From Aedes albopictus (taxonomy: Eukaryota; Arthropoda; Insecta; Diptera; Culicidae), in the NCBI RefSeq assembly GCF_035046485.1, contig NC_085138.1:19659440-19723439 (forward strand): a stretch of 64,000 nucleotides of DNA, in the 5' to 3' direction. The number at the start of each line of letters is the position of its first letter. The first letter of the stretch is position 1. The notes under the pieces are model-generated. The model worked only from the letters and a program-made list of their open reading frames with translations. It made no database searches and was not told where the DNA came from. This document shows, in pieces, positions 21,960-34,029 of this stretch. The position numbers and the translations under genes are program-made.

Positions 21960-23257
21960 GTCTTCTGTTTTTTTTTAGTGTTCTATCTTCTACGTCTTTA
22001 GCTTTCACCTGTTATATATGTTGAGCTGTGTCATATCGTCTACCTTTCTCATATCTGCCTTCGTTTCGTTTTTTCCTTACCTTATCTTCTACTAGAAAAT
22101 ACGATTTTCTATCTCTTTTCTTGAAATTTTCGTTTTTTTTTTCTTTTTTCCACTTTTTTACTTTTCTATTTCTGCATATCTTCTGTATTTTTTCATCATC
22201 TTTATTCAGTCTACTCCACTAACTTCTTGTTTCAGCTTCTACATCAGTTTCGATCAAGTTATATTCGTGTCTCGACCATTGTGCCATGCAGGAAATCGAT
22301 AATATATGCACTCATTAAAGGGCAACATCAATTTAACGCTGGATTCAACGGCGGCAATTGATGACGGTGTTTGCCGTCACAACCCTCCGATGATTTACGA
22401 TAGGGCATGTTGATTTTTTCATCGGTTTTCAAAATTTTCAGCGCATCAAACGGATAAATGGCAGCTGTCAACGGCGGAGGAGAGGCCGTAAGACCTCCTA
22501 CGAAGCAAGCGACGTTCGAACTTCGGAGGCTTCTTTTTCATACATTTTCAAAATGGCTTTGAATGGGGCATTTCAATTTCTGAGCGAAGAATAATTTGCT
22601 TGTTTACATCATGTGACAAATGTTGGCCAGCATCAACGGAGATGATACTGGGAGCCGGGACGGGTTGCGTAGAAGCTCCAAGTGGCCGCGAGCGGGTTTC
22701 AAGTGTGTTAGCTCTTCTGCTGTTGTTTGTAAACATTTTTCAACAAAGTTGTTCCTGACCGATGTTCGCGATCGGCGATCATAGTAGGTGGGGCGAATGC
22801 GAGTTGTTGCTTGTTGTTTCCTAGATGGATGAATTAATCTAAGTAATCCATCTGTCCAAAAGCGAGTCTGGGCAACATCTAATGGGCACATGGGTTTTGG
22901 GGAATCAAGCAGATGGTGACTAGGACTGTGTTTGACATTGTTTCAAGTTGGAATACAATGTTGTCGTCGTCAACGAACCTCCAAATTTTTACATGTTCAA
23001 TGTACGTAAGAGACGTTGTTGAGTGTGAAATAAAACGGATTAAGAAAAGTAGGTCGCATGTGACGCAAGAGCTGAAAATCTAGCCGTTTCTAATGTGCTC
23101 TAAATAAATTCAAGCCTTCATGATGTTTATTACTAAACTAACTGATCGAAATACTAGGAAACAATGTTTTGAAAAAACAAAAATAATCAAATCAATTTAA
23201 GAACAAAGATCTATGGGTAATTGAATATTTATATCAACAAACTTCTAAGAGATTGAA
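21960..23257. other. Intergenic DNA, pyrimidine-rich patch, no gene seen
   Basis: 22030-22220 is T/C-rich. Open frames at 22548-22891 on the minus strand lack any recognisable motif. Nothing else could be supported. Confidence 0.4.
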
Positions 23258-25950
23258 TTCCCGCAACGTGGGTAGATCACCTTGGAATGGTGTTGTATGA
23301 CCAGGTAACCAGGTCAAATTTCCGTTATTTCTTTGTGGAGGCTGCGCCGCCATGAGTAGGGTGACCATATGAAAATGAAGGAGGAACATTTTGACCAAAT
23401 ACGGTTAAAAAAGGAGGACATTTGTATGAAAACGGAGGACACTTTAAAATAGCACTAAAATACAAAAAATAAAAAATAATCCAAGTTAACAAATTAGATT
23501 AATAACGCATTAAACAAATGCTGTTAAAGCCAACTAATTTTATCTGCAAATGCTTCAATTGCATTCTTGAAGGGCTTCCCCTGGGGCTTCCAGATATTTT
23601 TTTTAAACTACACAAAGGTGAATTTGAAATCTGCTATCACAGAGAACAGACATCCAGGCTAGAACAAATTTCATTCAGAAAGTTGTGTAAGGATTTGAAT
23701 CTTCACTTGAGTAAGGTTGCAAACCAATACACGATGGCAACACTAACGCCGCCAAACACCATATTGCCACAGCCAGTGGTGAATTGAAACATTTCAAGTG
23801 GTGAATTAAATTAGTATGGGAAATTAACCGATTGCAGCGCCACGCTATTGCCACTTGTGTTGCCGATTTCAAATGGCCGTGAAATTGCTTACACAGCTTC
23901 GGAACTGGACTTGGATGTCTGTTCTCTGTGCTGCTATTATTCTAACCATGGAAATTGTAACTAGTTGTTTATTTGACTGAAATTGTGTAGTTCTCATAAA
24001 AATGTAATCTTTTGGCTGGGAGAACTATGAATGTTTTAATCACTTTTGCTCTCTGTTGTATAACAGTTGAACTGAAGCAGTGAGCGCTGAATAACCAGGA
24101 AGCTTGAATACTCGGCTACTATTACTGCTATTCTATTCCAACTTCTAGAGATTTAACTTGAACTAATCGAATAAGAGTTCTCACCAATAAATACAGAAAG
24201 TTTGTAATGCGTTTTGTAGCTGTTGTAGAAAAGTATTACAGCTAAAAACTGTAGAACGAATAATTTTCAATACAGTATCAATACAGCTTGTTCGATGGAA
24301 ACATTATGTTTGAAGTTTCACAATATTTTTCAGGTGGATTGGATTGGTAAAGCTTTCTTGTGGCAATGTTGAAGAACCTTTATGTTGTACATGAAACATA
24401 TCGGGATATTCGGGATGGAATCTGCACCTTTGAAAATATGGATTGAGAGTTCGATTTCACGTGATACGTACATTCAAAAACCTAACTTTGAAAACATAAC
24501 TTCTAGCTACCCATTGAAAACGGTTCAGATACCTAACATAGCTTAACAATAACATTTTAATAATATGTAATAGATGAACAAAAATATTTAACATCTGTTT
24601 TTTACAATTTGACCATCCTAATGCATCACGTTTGGAAAAACTCGCTGACGTAGTGTGCAGTTTGGGTCAAAATGACTCTAATGAACAAGGAGGGTTAAAT
24701 AAGTTATAAGTTTGAAAAGGAGGACATTTTCATGGAAAAGGAGGACATTCCATTTTTGATCAAAAAGGAGGACATGTCCTCCTTTAGGATACCATATGGT
24801 CACCCTAGCCATGAGCCTCTGAGCAAACCTCTGCTGCGAGGTCCTGCTGGGTTCCAATCTAACGCTTGCTGGCAGATTTCGTTTCCGCCCCTGCGTAGAG
24901 TGTGGCCGACCCACCTTCACTTTCGCTCCCGAATCCTTTGCTATCGGCTTTTGAGGGCATCGACGATGGAGCACCACGTGGGAGATCCAATTGTTAGGCC
25001 ACCATGCACGAATTATTTACAGCACACATCTATTGATGAAGACCTACAGCCGTTGAGTGTTCTCCACTGATACACACCAGGTTTTACTGGCGTACAGCAA
25101 CAAAGATTTCACGTTCGAGTTGAGATTTCAGATATTGGTGCGTCGACTAATCGGGTTGATTTTCCATACATTTCTTGAACTCGCCAAGGGAGCTCTCGCC
25201 TTCTTGATACGTGCACTTATGTCAATCTTGGTGCCACCATCGGCCGCCTTTCGGCTATCAAAATATTGGAAGTTATCAGTTTTCCGCACCGTAAAGCCCA
25301 ACTACCGTAAAGCTGGAAGGGTTGACCGTGTTCACATCCAACGATTTGTCTTGTTGACGTTGATGGTGAGACCTGCCGCTGAGGAGCGATTGGCAAGATC
25401 ATCGAGCTTGCTCTGCATATCAGAGCGCCGTTGAGCTAGGAGAGCAACATCATCAGCCAGCATTCCAAGTCATTTCAGTGCTCCATGGTAATGGGCTGCC
25501 AGAACAATCCACGATTTGGTTCACGATCGTCGATTACGACGAAGAACAGCAGCGAAGATTGTATACAACCTTGCCTTATTTCAGGGACGACCTGGATGGG
25601 GTCGGGCAAGACACCGTTGTGCAATACTCTCCACTGAAGTGCCTCGTACTGTGCTTCAATGAGGCCGATGATTTTCTCAGGGAGACCCTTGCGCCTGAGG
25701 GCTTCGTACATGTTTCCGTGATTGAGACGGTCGAAAGCTTTTTCGTAATCAATGAACACCAGGAAGAGAGACTCTTGGGTCTTGGGATTCATAGATTTGC
25801 TCCATAATGATACGAAGCGTGACAATATGGTCCACACAGGATTGTCCGGCACAATCCAGCTTGCTACCGTCGGAGCGTTGCGACAATCTTATCCTGTATC
25901 CGGTTAAGGATCACTTTGCAGGAGGACCGGTGGGCATTATTAAGAGCTAT
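23258..25950 (-). pseudogene. 5'-truncated non-LTR retrotransposon RT, split by a hAT element
   Basis: On the minus strand, reverse-transcriptase motifs run in order. Motif A, FIDYEKAFDRLNH, lies in the open frame 25852-25475. Then come RQGCI (motif B), LADDVALL (motif C, about 25465-25440), INVNKT, and an LLYAS-TW motif near 25090. A GRPH-type C-terminal tail lies around 24900. Several frameshifts and stops make it a pseudogene. The 3' part is cut by the hAT at 23357-24807. Removing the hAT and one target copy joins a coherent frame encoding a GSWRRSL motif. The layout resembles RTE-type LINEs such as JAM1, which is a tentative match. Confidence 0.75.
23357..24807. mobile_element. 1.45-kb non-autonomous hAT element, 8-bp TSD
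   Basis: The inverted ends TAGGGTGACCATATG are flanked by identical GCCATGAG octamers (23349-23356, 24808-24815). An 8-bp duplication with this type of end defines the hAT superfamily. Copies of GGAGGACAT lie subterminally, three near each end (one left copy has an extra base), as expected for hAT transposase binding. No transposase is encoded. It sits inside a LINE. Confidence 0.92.
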
Positions 25951-26248
25951 TCCCCCCCCCCCCTTATTTTTATGCTAACGTTTCTTGTGTCCTTTATTAT
26001 TGTGAAGGCCACCGCAGCCGATTTGGACACGTTGATTTGGAGTTCTAGGGCGTTCAGCCCGGAACTAAGTAGGTCGAGGAAGGTGTTGACCAGCTACGTC
26101 TTCTGGGTGTTTTCCTTTGACCACCACCACAAAGTCGTCGGCAAATTGCACCAGCTCGCATCCCTACGACGCGATTTGGTGGAGTTTGGAGATTACAATA
26201 GCGTGCTAACCTTTTTTTTTTTGGATGTTCCTTACTCTGTTGAATACG
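25951..26248 (-). pseudogene. RT palm remnant of a second LINE (FADD motif)
   Basis: The minus strand around 26160-26120 encodes QFADDFVVV, the reverse-transcriptase catalytic motif C. A shifted frame then encodes LELQINVSKS. It ends at a poly-G/C run (25952-25961 on +), where the RTE-like LINE begins. It is the 3' part of the large decayed LINE that continues at 28010-33450 beyond the foldback insertion. Confidence 0.6.
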
Positions 26249-26851
26249 TAGATCACTAGACCTGTTCACTTTGAAACTTTTTTTCTCCGATACTCCGTGA
26301 CACATCAAATTATCAACCCACATGCAAAAACAAGTCTTCAGTCCAAAATTTAGCCAAATTGGTAAAGATTTAAAATTGTATCAAATCGATTTTGTGTTTT
26401 TTTAACAGTTTTCACAGAAATTTACTCATAAATCCAGAAAATTGCTCCGAAAGGGTGCCGAAAATACCGTTAGGATATAGTTAGTACAATACTCTACAAC
26501 TTTGCCGAAGATACTACGGTGTTTGAATTGCTTATTCCGAAGCTATTCAATAATTTTGGTTGAAAAATCACGAAAAAACACGATATTTTTACGATTTTAC
26601 ATATAAAAGTCATGTAATCTTACATTATTTTACGTGACTAAATTAATTAGTTATTTCTCCATTGTGTAACGAACATTTCGTCCATACATCGTTTTTGTGT
26701 AGGAATTCGTTTTTAATGACTAATTATCAAAAGTATGTCACGTTGATACTAAAAATCGCGTAGAGTTGCCAGCACGAATTAAAACAAAGTTACCCATGAT
26801 TAAGACGTCATGCCATAGTATTCTAATGTCTTTTGATTCAAGTATCAGAAA

Positions 26852-26914
26852 TGGCGCAGATGATAAGGCTCGAGCCTGCGGATCAGAAGGTCCCAGGTTC
26901 AAGCTCAAATGCAT
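26852..26914 (+). ncRNA. tRNA-like segment, left arm of the foldback
   Basis: GGCGCAGATGATAAGGC resembles an A box and AGGTTCAAGCTC a B box, with tRNA-like spacing. Stem pairing is poor, so a functional tRNA is unlikely. Confidence 0.45.
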
Positions 26915-27369
26915 AATAAACTTTTTTTCTTTCTTTGTAGCAGTTAGGATGATGAATCTGCCATGAGCCATGGCCCATGACTTACTCGCAATCCCCCAAA
27001 TAATGATGATCGGAACCTGCCAATTAAGCCCATTCCAGGACTAGCTAGATATTTAGTTTACTTGTTGACAAGAAATCGTGTCGACGAGATCAGCTGGACG
27101 AAATATTGGGCATCTGTTTGATACCGATTAATTTAGCTAAAACAATTCAATACGATGATGGAACTGCTTCTGGATGCAAAATTTATCATACAACTGTGGA
27201 GATTACTTGCATCTATCTAGCCACAAGCTACACAACTACACGATGAAGGGAAACTTCATTCTTACTATGCACTCTACGGTTTCGAAACAAGGCTATGATG
27301 CCAAATTGAAATGAGATGCAGTGTGTAGTCTCATTAACTTATAGCTGTATCGAGACGCAAAAAATCCTA

Positions 27370-27432
27370 TTCCAGGGCTCGAACCTTGAATCTTCGAATC
27401 GGCAGTCTCATGCTCAACCATCTACACCAAAT
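27370..27432 (-). ncRNA. tRNA-like segment, right arm of the foldback
   Basis: On the minus strand TGGTGTAGATGGTTGAGCA fits an A box and GGTTCGAGCCC a B box. The B box is better preserved than in the left arm. It occupies the mirror-image position of the left-arm copy. Confidence 0.5.
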
Positions 27433-28029
27433 TGAAACTGATGCAGATGCGACAAAGAAATGTAATGACGTTTTAATCATGGGTAACTTTGTTTAATTTT
27501 GTGCTGGCAACTCTATACGATTTTTAGTATCAACGTGACAAACTTTTGATAATTAGTCAATGAAAACGAATTCCTACACTAAAATGATGTATGGACGAAA
27601 TGTTCGTAACGCATAGGAGCAATAGCTAATTAAATTAGTCACTTAAAACAATGTAAATTTACATGACTTTTGTATAAAAAACCGTAAAAATATTGTGTTT
27701 TTTCGCGATTTTTTAACGAATATTGTTGAATAACTTTGGAATAAGCAATTTAAATACCGTAGTGTCTTCGGCAAAGTTGTAGAGTATTGTTCCAACTATA
27801 TTTTAACGGTGTTTTCTGTACCTTTTCGGTGCAATTTTCTGGATATTGGAGTACATTTTCGTGAAAATGCTCGAAAAAACACAAAATCGATTTGATACAC
27901 CTCTAAACCTTTATCAATTTGGCTCAATTTTGGACTGAAGACTTGTTTTTGCATGTGGATTGATAATTTGATGTGACACGGGTAGGTCAGAAAAAGTGAA
28001 CAGGTCTAGTAGATCACGCAGCTTTGAGC

Positions 28030-28990
28030 CGAGCAATTCTTCGGAAGCCGAAGGAAAGAAGGGGGTCATTTCCGTAATTTCGCTCAGCCTCGCGTTTACT
28101 GGTGAGTTAATTATGTAGTTTCAAGCAGATATTCCTGGGGGCAATAGGTCGGTTGGAGCTTGGGTACTGAGGATTCCCCTTGTTTTTGGGAATGGGTTTG
28201 ATCAGAGTTGTTCGCCACCTCTCTAGGATCACCTCTGTAACGAACATCTCATTCAGTATTTCGCTGATCTTGATCTGCAATTCCGGTTTGAGCTGCATGA
28301 GAATATCGTACGATATTCCGTCTTCTCCAGCGGCCGAGTGATTCTTCCTCCTTTTCAGGGATGCCAGTATTTCTCCGGTGACAGGGCCTTTTCGTACCCC
28401 TCCAGGTCCGAGATGGTTTTAGTCGTAGGAGCTCTGGTCTGCTTTTATTTGTTTTCGTAGTAGTGGGCCATAAATTGCTCTGCGTCCTTCGATGTTCCTT
28501 TGGACTGTGTGGGGTTAGGGCGACCTTTGGTGATGTTCCACAGTTGCTTTGTGGGGGTGGTCTTATCTATGGCTTCGGAGAGTTCCGAACAGCAAGTCCT
28601 TTTGGCCTGGTTCGAGGAGGTTTGTGAGCGTCTTGGATTTATCGTATTCTCTCAGCCGTGCCCGTTTTGCGTTGTAAGCGTCGTCAACTTCCTTGCTCCA
28701 ATACCTCGTAGAGGTATTGTGGCTTATTCTTATGATTGCTGCAGCCGCTTTCTTGTTGTTTATGCGAATCGTTTTCGCTTTAACCACTAGGACGTCGCTT
28801 CCAACTTCCAGTATAATGGAGAGGTGATTGCTGTCAAACTCTTTTAGAACGACTTCTCATGATGTCTTGACTGCTAGCCCCGCCGTGGCCAAAGAGATAT
28901 CGACAACCGAGCTACTGTAGCTAGAAGTAGTCATACAGGTTGCCAAGCCGTCGTTGAGCAGGATAAGGTTGCACAGTGGTCCAGATTTGA
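28030..28990 (-). pseudogene. LINE ORF2: endonuclease-RT linker and RT fingers
   Basis: Minus-strand frames encode a linker with YWSKEVDDAYNAKRARL (28700-28650), then a spliced-together-looking series of frames leading to RT fingers. These include NHSAAGEDGI near 28345, then ERWRTTLIKPIPK and NRPIAPRN (28230-28140). That order is typical of I/R1/LOA-like non-LTR retrotransposons. Frameshifts and stops are present. Confidence 0.65.
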
Positions 28991-29599
28991 AAATACATGG
29001 CAAAAATTGCCAAATCATAGTAGTCTGCTAGTTTTAGCCTAAATGAATATACTGAAACATTATGGAGCTCTCAATATCATATTAATGGCATTTTCACAAT
29101 TTGGCTCTTCACATATCATTATGGCGATAATGTTTTGGCAGCTCTTGGCAGCTACAATTTTTCTTAATCGATTCTGCATACTTAGACGAGTGTTTGCACC
29201 GAATATCTGCGGGGGGAGTAGCTGGGAGCGATTTGTAAGACACTTTGAAGTTGAAGTATAAGAATTTCTAGTACTAATCATATGTGATGTTAATTTTGAA
29301 GCCAAAAGTGTGATTTTGATCTCTTTTTGCATTGCAGGTGCCTAATACACACAAGAACTTACGAATGAACTTCTAAAGCCATTGAATTACTTTTATTTTT
29401 AGACTTTTGTAGTAGTTGAACTTGCTTGTGTTCTTTATCAAAAAATCAGCATTTTTTCCATCAGCAGCTATTTAGCGCTGTGAAAAGATACGAACTCATG
29501 ATTTCCAATTTATTTAAAAGACAGTCAATGCTTGCAATATCATGTAGATGAATGATCGATATACCGAAACTCATTTAAGAGATGTTCAAAAATTGAGTT

Positions 29600-29990
29600 T
29601 CTGCCAGCTTTTCTAAAAATTGGACCATTGTGGGTTGGAGTCTTGGAGGGCTGCCCTGTGGCGTTTCCTTTGACGTGGTGACGGGTCCCAGGTGCTGTGG
29701 CGTCCGTTGCTGATTTGGTCGAACAGTTCACTGATTTTGGATAGGGTTTCTCTGCATATTTCTAAGCTTGGTGGAACGTAAACGGAAATCAGGGTGATTG
29801 GGTCGAATCCTTTAGTGATTTTGATCCCAACGACTTCCACCGGTAGAAGGTCATCAAAGGTTAAAATTTCGAAGTCGAGCGACTCCACACGTGGCCCTGA
29901 TTTCTTCTTTTGGATTTGTAACTCGCTAGCTCTTCCTTTTCTTGTCACAGGGTCGTTAATCAATCAGTTCTACTCACCAAAACCGTAATC
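29600..29990 (-). pseudogene. LINE ORF2: endonuclease domain fragment
   Basis: The minus-strand frame 29963-29613 contains DPITLISVYVPP followed by a KISELFDQI-type helix, as in AP-type endonucleases of non-LTR elements. The upstream beginning of the same domain lies at about 31910-32000, so a ~1.9-kb insertion separates them. The catalytic GDFN-type motif is not intact. Confidence 0.6.
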
Positions 29991-31900
29991 GAGTCCTTGC
30001 TTCCAGGGGAGCACCACAGTGAAGTGGTAAAACGCGACACTTGCCCACAGATGATTCCTACAAAAGAAGAATAGCAAAATAGTATCTTACATAGATTCAC
30101 TCAAAAGCTGCAGACTAGTAGACTCTGAGGGGACCACCCTAGGCGAGGCTTGAAGACTCCTTTCGAGTCCGGCAAAGGCGGAAACAAAAGCTAAGTGGTG
30201 GACTAATCTAACTGTGCCTTTCTAGGGAATGCGCTCTCATTAACTTCACAATGGTTAAATACACATGCTGATTTATTTGCCAAGATCGGCTATTAGGGTA
30301 ACGTCGGGACAATCCAATGGCACTTGAACCATTCCATGGTTACGGTCGATCCTCTTGATGTTTGAGGACAGTCCTGTGCACCAAGACGGTCTGGTCTCTA
30401 GACCGACGGACTTCTTGAAGCTACTTCTTCACCCTGGCCGATTGGGGTCGGCTGCTGGCTTCCAGCGGGTCGCCAGGCACTTCGGAGCTTGATCTCTGCC
30501 GGCGGGTTCGCCGGGCGATTGGGGACTACCAGCGAAATGCCGTACACGTGGAGGTCTACCAGCGGGTCGCCGGGCGCTTCAGGGCTACCAGCGGACTGCC
30601 GGACACTTCGGGACTACCAGCGGACTGCCGGACACTTCGAGACTACCAGCGGGTCGCCGGGCGCTTCAGGGCTATCAGCGGACTGCCGGACACTTCGGGA
30701 CTACCAGCGGGTACCGGACACTTCGGGGTTACCAGCGGGTCGCCGGGCACTTCGGGGTTACCAGCGGGTCGCCGGGCGCTTCAGGACTACCAGCGGACTG
30801 CCGGACACGTCGAGGCTTCCTATCTGCCGGCGGGTATGCCAGGAACTCTTCGGCAGGTTTGCGATACCCGAATGGCCGAACGAGGGTTCAGCGAGCGTCC
30901 TTCTTGCTTGTTGTGGTTATAGGACGTATCAGCTAAGCGATGCTATCGGGGACGTCTTCCCATCGGAGGAGCCCTACGCAATGGTGGTCGTTGCGGGCGG
31001 GGCTTCACTTTCGGACCTTTTCCTTCAGATCTCTGCTCGACCTTGACGTTGTAGGGTTGCACCTTAGGAGACTTCGGTGTGAGAGTGCGCTGAATGAGGA
31101 AGGATCCAATCCTCGATCTGGGGATACAACAAACGATCGCTTTTCGCAAAGCAATAAGAAAGAAAAAGGCCCACTAGGACCTGTCCACAGCCATTAGTAT
31201 TGTACCCGGTGACATTTACAAAAGCTTCTTTGAGAGCAAACAATACACTATAACAATTACCTTTTTCTTACGGTTAACAATCAAACAATAGCTTTTCTTT
31301 CGGTTGACACGTGGGGAATCTAACCTATCGAACTAACAACATTGTTAACATTTACTAATGATTTGCAATTACATTCTACGCACTTTTGATCTGTAACTCT
31401 TTTCTATTGCACTTCTGCCTGGATCGGTTTATATACTTTTCCCCTATCTTCAACCTAGAACAAATTAACACCAATTAGAAAACTACACCACTTCTAATAA
31501 GACGGTTCGGCCGTACTTTTACTAAACTTTATGGGACACGACGCGCACTAATCACCCAATGATGGTCGGTAGCAGAAAGAACTAGTCTAGCCGAAATCTG
31601 AGTATTTTAAGTGTAAGAAGGAGCACTTCGGAAACGAAGTGTTAACGAAGTATGACAGTAGCTCACTCCTATCTGGCAATCCTTTTTTAGAGTACTACAT
31701 CTGTTGGCAGATGATTGAACCAAAGGCGGGCGAAGTTAGCCCGCGCTCAAACCGCTGTGAACAAAGTTATTCGATTATCGGGTGGAAAATAAAACTGATT
31801 AATCTTCGACATTGTGACTACGCAATTCGTTGGTGGAGCCAACACATTATTATTGGAACCAAGGGGTTTCAGATTCCAGTCTCTATTGGGGAAGTTTGTA
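29991..31900 (-). mobile_element. Unassigned ~1.9-kb insertion within the LINE endonuclease
   Basis: Neither flank has clear inverted ends. The right part (31200-31700) looks like an LTR or promoter segment: a TATATAAA-like box on the minus strand near 31433 and no open frame. It also carries the 29-bp minisatellite. An LTR-element origin is possible but unproven, and the borders are approximate. Confidence 0.35.
30545..30820 (+). repeat. 29-bp GC-rich minisatellite, ~9 copies
   Basis: Units begin CTACCAGCGG and continue as either ACTGCCGGACACTTCG or GTCGCCGGGCGCTTCA, so two sub-types alternate irregularly. Because 29 is not a multiple of three, the unit is read in all frames. This explains two overlapping 124- and 185-codon frames that are probably not genes. 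Confidence 0.85.
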
Positions 31901-33450
31901 CGGTTTGTCTTTCCGAAGCTAGATTTCTTATAACAACGCAACCTTGACAGAGTTCTTTGCAAGGAAGTGCTCAAGTTCTTCCCGTGTGTATGTGTTGGTC
32001 GCTGACTCTAGGATTTTCAGCAGTTATAGTTACGCGTGAGAGTGAGAGTGCGCGTGTGCGAAGCCGCAAAAAAGAATATCAACAACAGCAAACCCACGAA
32101 AATCCTTTGGACGCGCACTCCCACTCTCACTTTGAAGCGGCACTATGTCGGCGCCGTTACACGCCACTGTGCTGGTTCTGGTTGACTCTGGATTCTTCTT
32201 GTGAAAGTTCGTTGTCCGCTTATGATTTTCTGAATGTCCTAGCCTATTTCAATCAATAGCTGGTCCATGTTCAGTTCGGTTTGGGTTGTGATGATCCGTT
32301 GCGCGATTTTCGTGTGGAGACTGTTGAGACCTGCTAGCCACCGCTTGCTTCGAATTTCAGTGCGGAATTCCTTTCTCAACCATGATGTGAGACGTTCAAA
32401 GTCCGTGGCTTTGAAAGAAGGCAATGGTTGGAAGGCTCCGTTGGCCGGGAGGTCGAATGAAGGTCAGTATTTTCGGTTGTACGTTGTACGTGGGTTTTGT
32501 CTTGGCGCCTGGGCGTATTTGATGCGTCGTCACCGTGGTGAACTGGTTAGAATAACCCTGGAAACTCTGGAAAGCAGTCCGATCCTCCAGTCATTTCTTC
32601 GTTCAGCAGGTCAAAGCGATTTGTTCAGTGGAGGAAGCAATATTCTGCTTGGCTAAACGGGATCTGTTTTTCCCTCATCGCTAGGCGGATTTTTTTTGTA
32701 ACGTTGCATTTCCGGGCAAGTTGGGCCATTCTGGGCGTCTTTTCCTCAAACCGATGCAACATGTGTTCCTCCGAAGGAGGCGCAACGCTTCTCTGAGATG
32801 CAGTGTTTGGCTCCGTGGCCGCATCTTTAACCAGCAGTTTTGACACTGTCTTATGGGGAAAATGTATAGCTCGGCTTTGAAGCCGCAGCCATAGATTTTG
32901 ACGGAGTTTGGAATGTGGTTTCCTTCCACGGTGATTTTCACGTTGTATGTGTCAACCAGGTCCCTGTTGCTTCCCATTCATTGGATCCGTTGAACTTGGA
33001 GCACTGGGCTGCCCACTTTGATGTTCTCGATTATCTAATCCTCTTCAAAATTCAAGGGGATGCCTCTTATGAAGAGGGTTGTATGATCCTTGATTTGGGT
33101 TCGTATACCCTTAGGCTGTCTCCATCTAGTTTCAGCTTCCTGAGTAACGTTCCCAGCATCTCAATTTCTGTGAAGCTGGAGAAGCCCTTCTGTTTCAGGG
33201 CCTTCCCTACTTAGGAGGAGTGGTTGGGGTTCTGCTTATCCGCCTCGATCAGTTCTAGCACAACAAACGTAGGCTGGGATTTGTTAGGTCCACCGATGGA
33301 TGCACCTTCGCCTTGGGAGAGAGAAGTAGCTCCGTTGTTGGTGTTCCTGATCGTTCGGCCGTAGGCGTTCTTCCTGCTGGCGATGATGCGTTCGATCCTT
33401 TTTGGAGCTTCGGCCCCGCTGGTGTTTGAGCCATGTTTGGTGATTGCACC
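31901..33450 (-). pseudogene. LINE ORF1 (gag-like, zinc knuckle) and start of ORF2
   Basis: On the minus strand the likely ORF1 start is near 33432 (MAQTPAGPKL). It is followed by an RNA-binding-type region with IEADKQNP and LRKLKLDGDSL. Next comes a CCHC-type knuckle (QCQNCW, then a frameshift, CGHGAKHC) at about 32855-32800, then a second Cys/His cluster. A later helix-rich part ends near 32240. ORF2 begins near 32010 with TREELEHFLAKNSVKVALL. Many stops and frameshifts are present. This is the 5' half of the element whose RT is at 26-29 kb. Confidence 0.65.
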
Positions 33451-33814
33451 TAATACTGGGTATTTTTCTCATACCCCACAGGTTTTCCCTTTCGCTTTTT
33501 ATTTACTTATCTTCGTACACTACTTTTTTCCTCTTGATTCTTTTTCGCAATAGCTGGTTTTTTTAGTATTTCGTTCACTTTTCACTCAAAAAAGCCCCAG
33601 GAGTTGTCACACCGCTTTCACCGGGCTTTCTCCCACTCGATTTTACGTGTTTTTCTTCTTTCTTGACACTACTTCAATCACAACACTGACTAAATTTGGC
33701 AATGATAATAAAGCTTTGACATAACCTAGCTGCGACACCGAGCACCCGACAGAGCCAAGAAGAAGCCGAACCCCACTATATTCCGTCGATGTTTCGCATC
33801 GAACCGCACTCTAA

Positions 33815-34025
33815 AGCCCAGTTTGGAGTTCAAGAGGAATCGCTCAAGAAACTTCTTGAACGATTCCTGGCAGAAACTTTCTATGGTGACTGCCATTTGA
33901 ACTGTCATTTCTTCGCAACTGCGTACTGCGATTGAAGAAAAAACGGTTTCTTGAGCGATTCAGCCAAGGAATTTCCCATGCATCAAGATAGGCCGAGAAA
34001 TTTCTTCTGATCTGTAAACAGCCCT
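33815..34025 (+). mobile_element. 211-bp MITE, copy 1, TAA duplication
   Basis: Ends AGCCCAGTTT and AAACAGCCCT with TAA on both sides. Internal sequence such as GAATCGCTCAAGAAAC and ATGCATCAAGATAGGCCGAG is shared with copy 2 at 46760-46970 in reverse orientation. The two copies have identical length. Confidence 0.82.
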
Positions 34026-34029
34026 TAAA

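Larger units (their letters stand above)
26256..28009. mobile_element. 1.75-kb foldback element with tRNA-like segments in both arms
   Basis: The ends CTAGACCTGTTCAC are inverted and flanked by TAGATCA on both sides (26249-26255, 28010-28016). The arms match imperfectly for about 560 bp, including ACATGCAAAAACAAGTCTTC and TTACCCATGATTAA. Inside each arm, at the same position, lies a diverged tRNA-like segment pointing to the centre. There is no coding capacity. A 7- or 8-bp duplication is compatible with P- or hAT-type mobilisation; the type is unresolved. Confidence 0.85.

Noticed and set aside
25057..26259. Several + strand frames of 109-150 codons
   Set aside because: They lie opposite minus-strand reverse-transcriptase motifs, which explain the sequence better.
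30489..31046. 185- and 124-codon frames on + strand
   Set aside because: They mostly translate the 29-bp minisatellite in different frames and have no domain.
29991..31900. Complete LTR retrotransposon
   Set aside because: No pair of long terminal repeats, no primer-binding site and no gag-pol frame could be identified.
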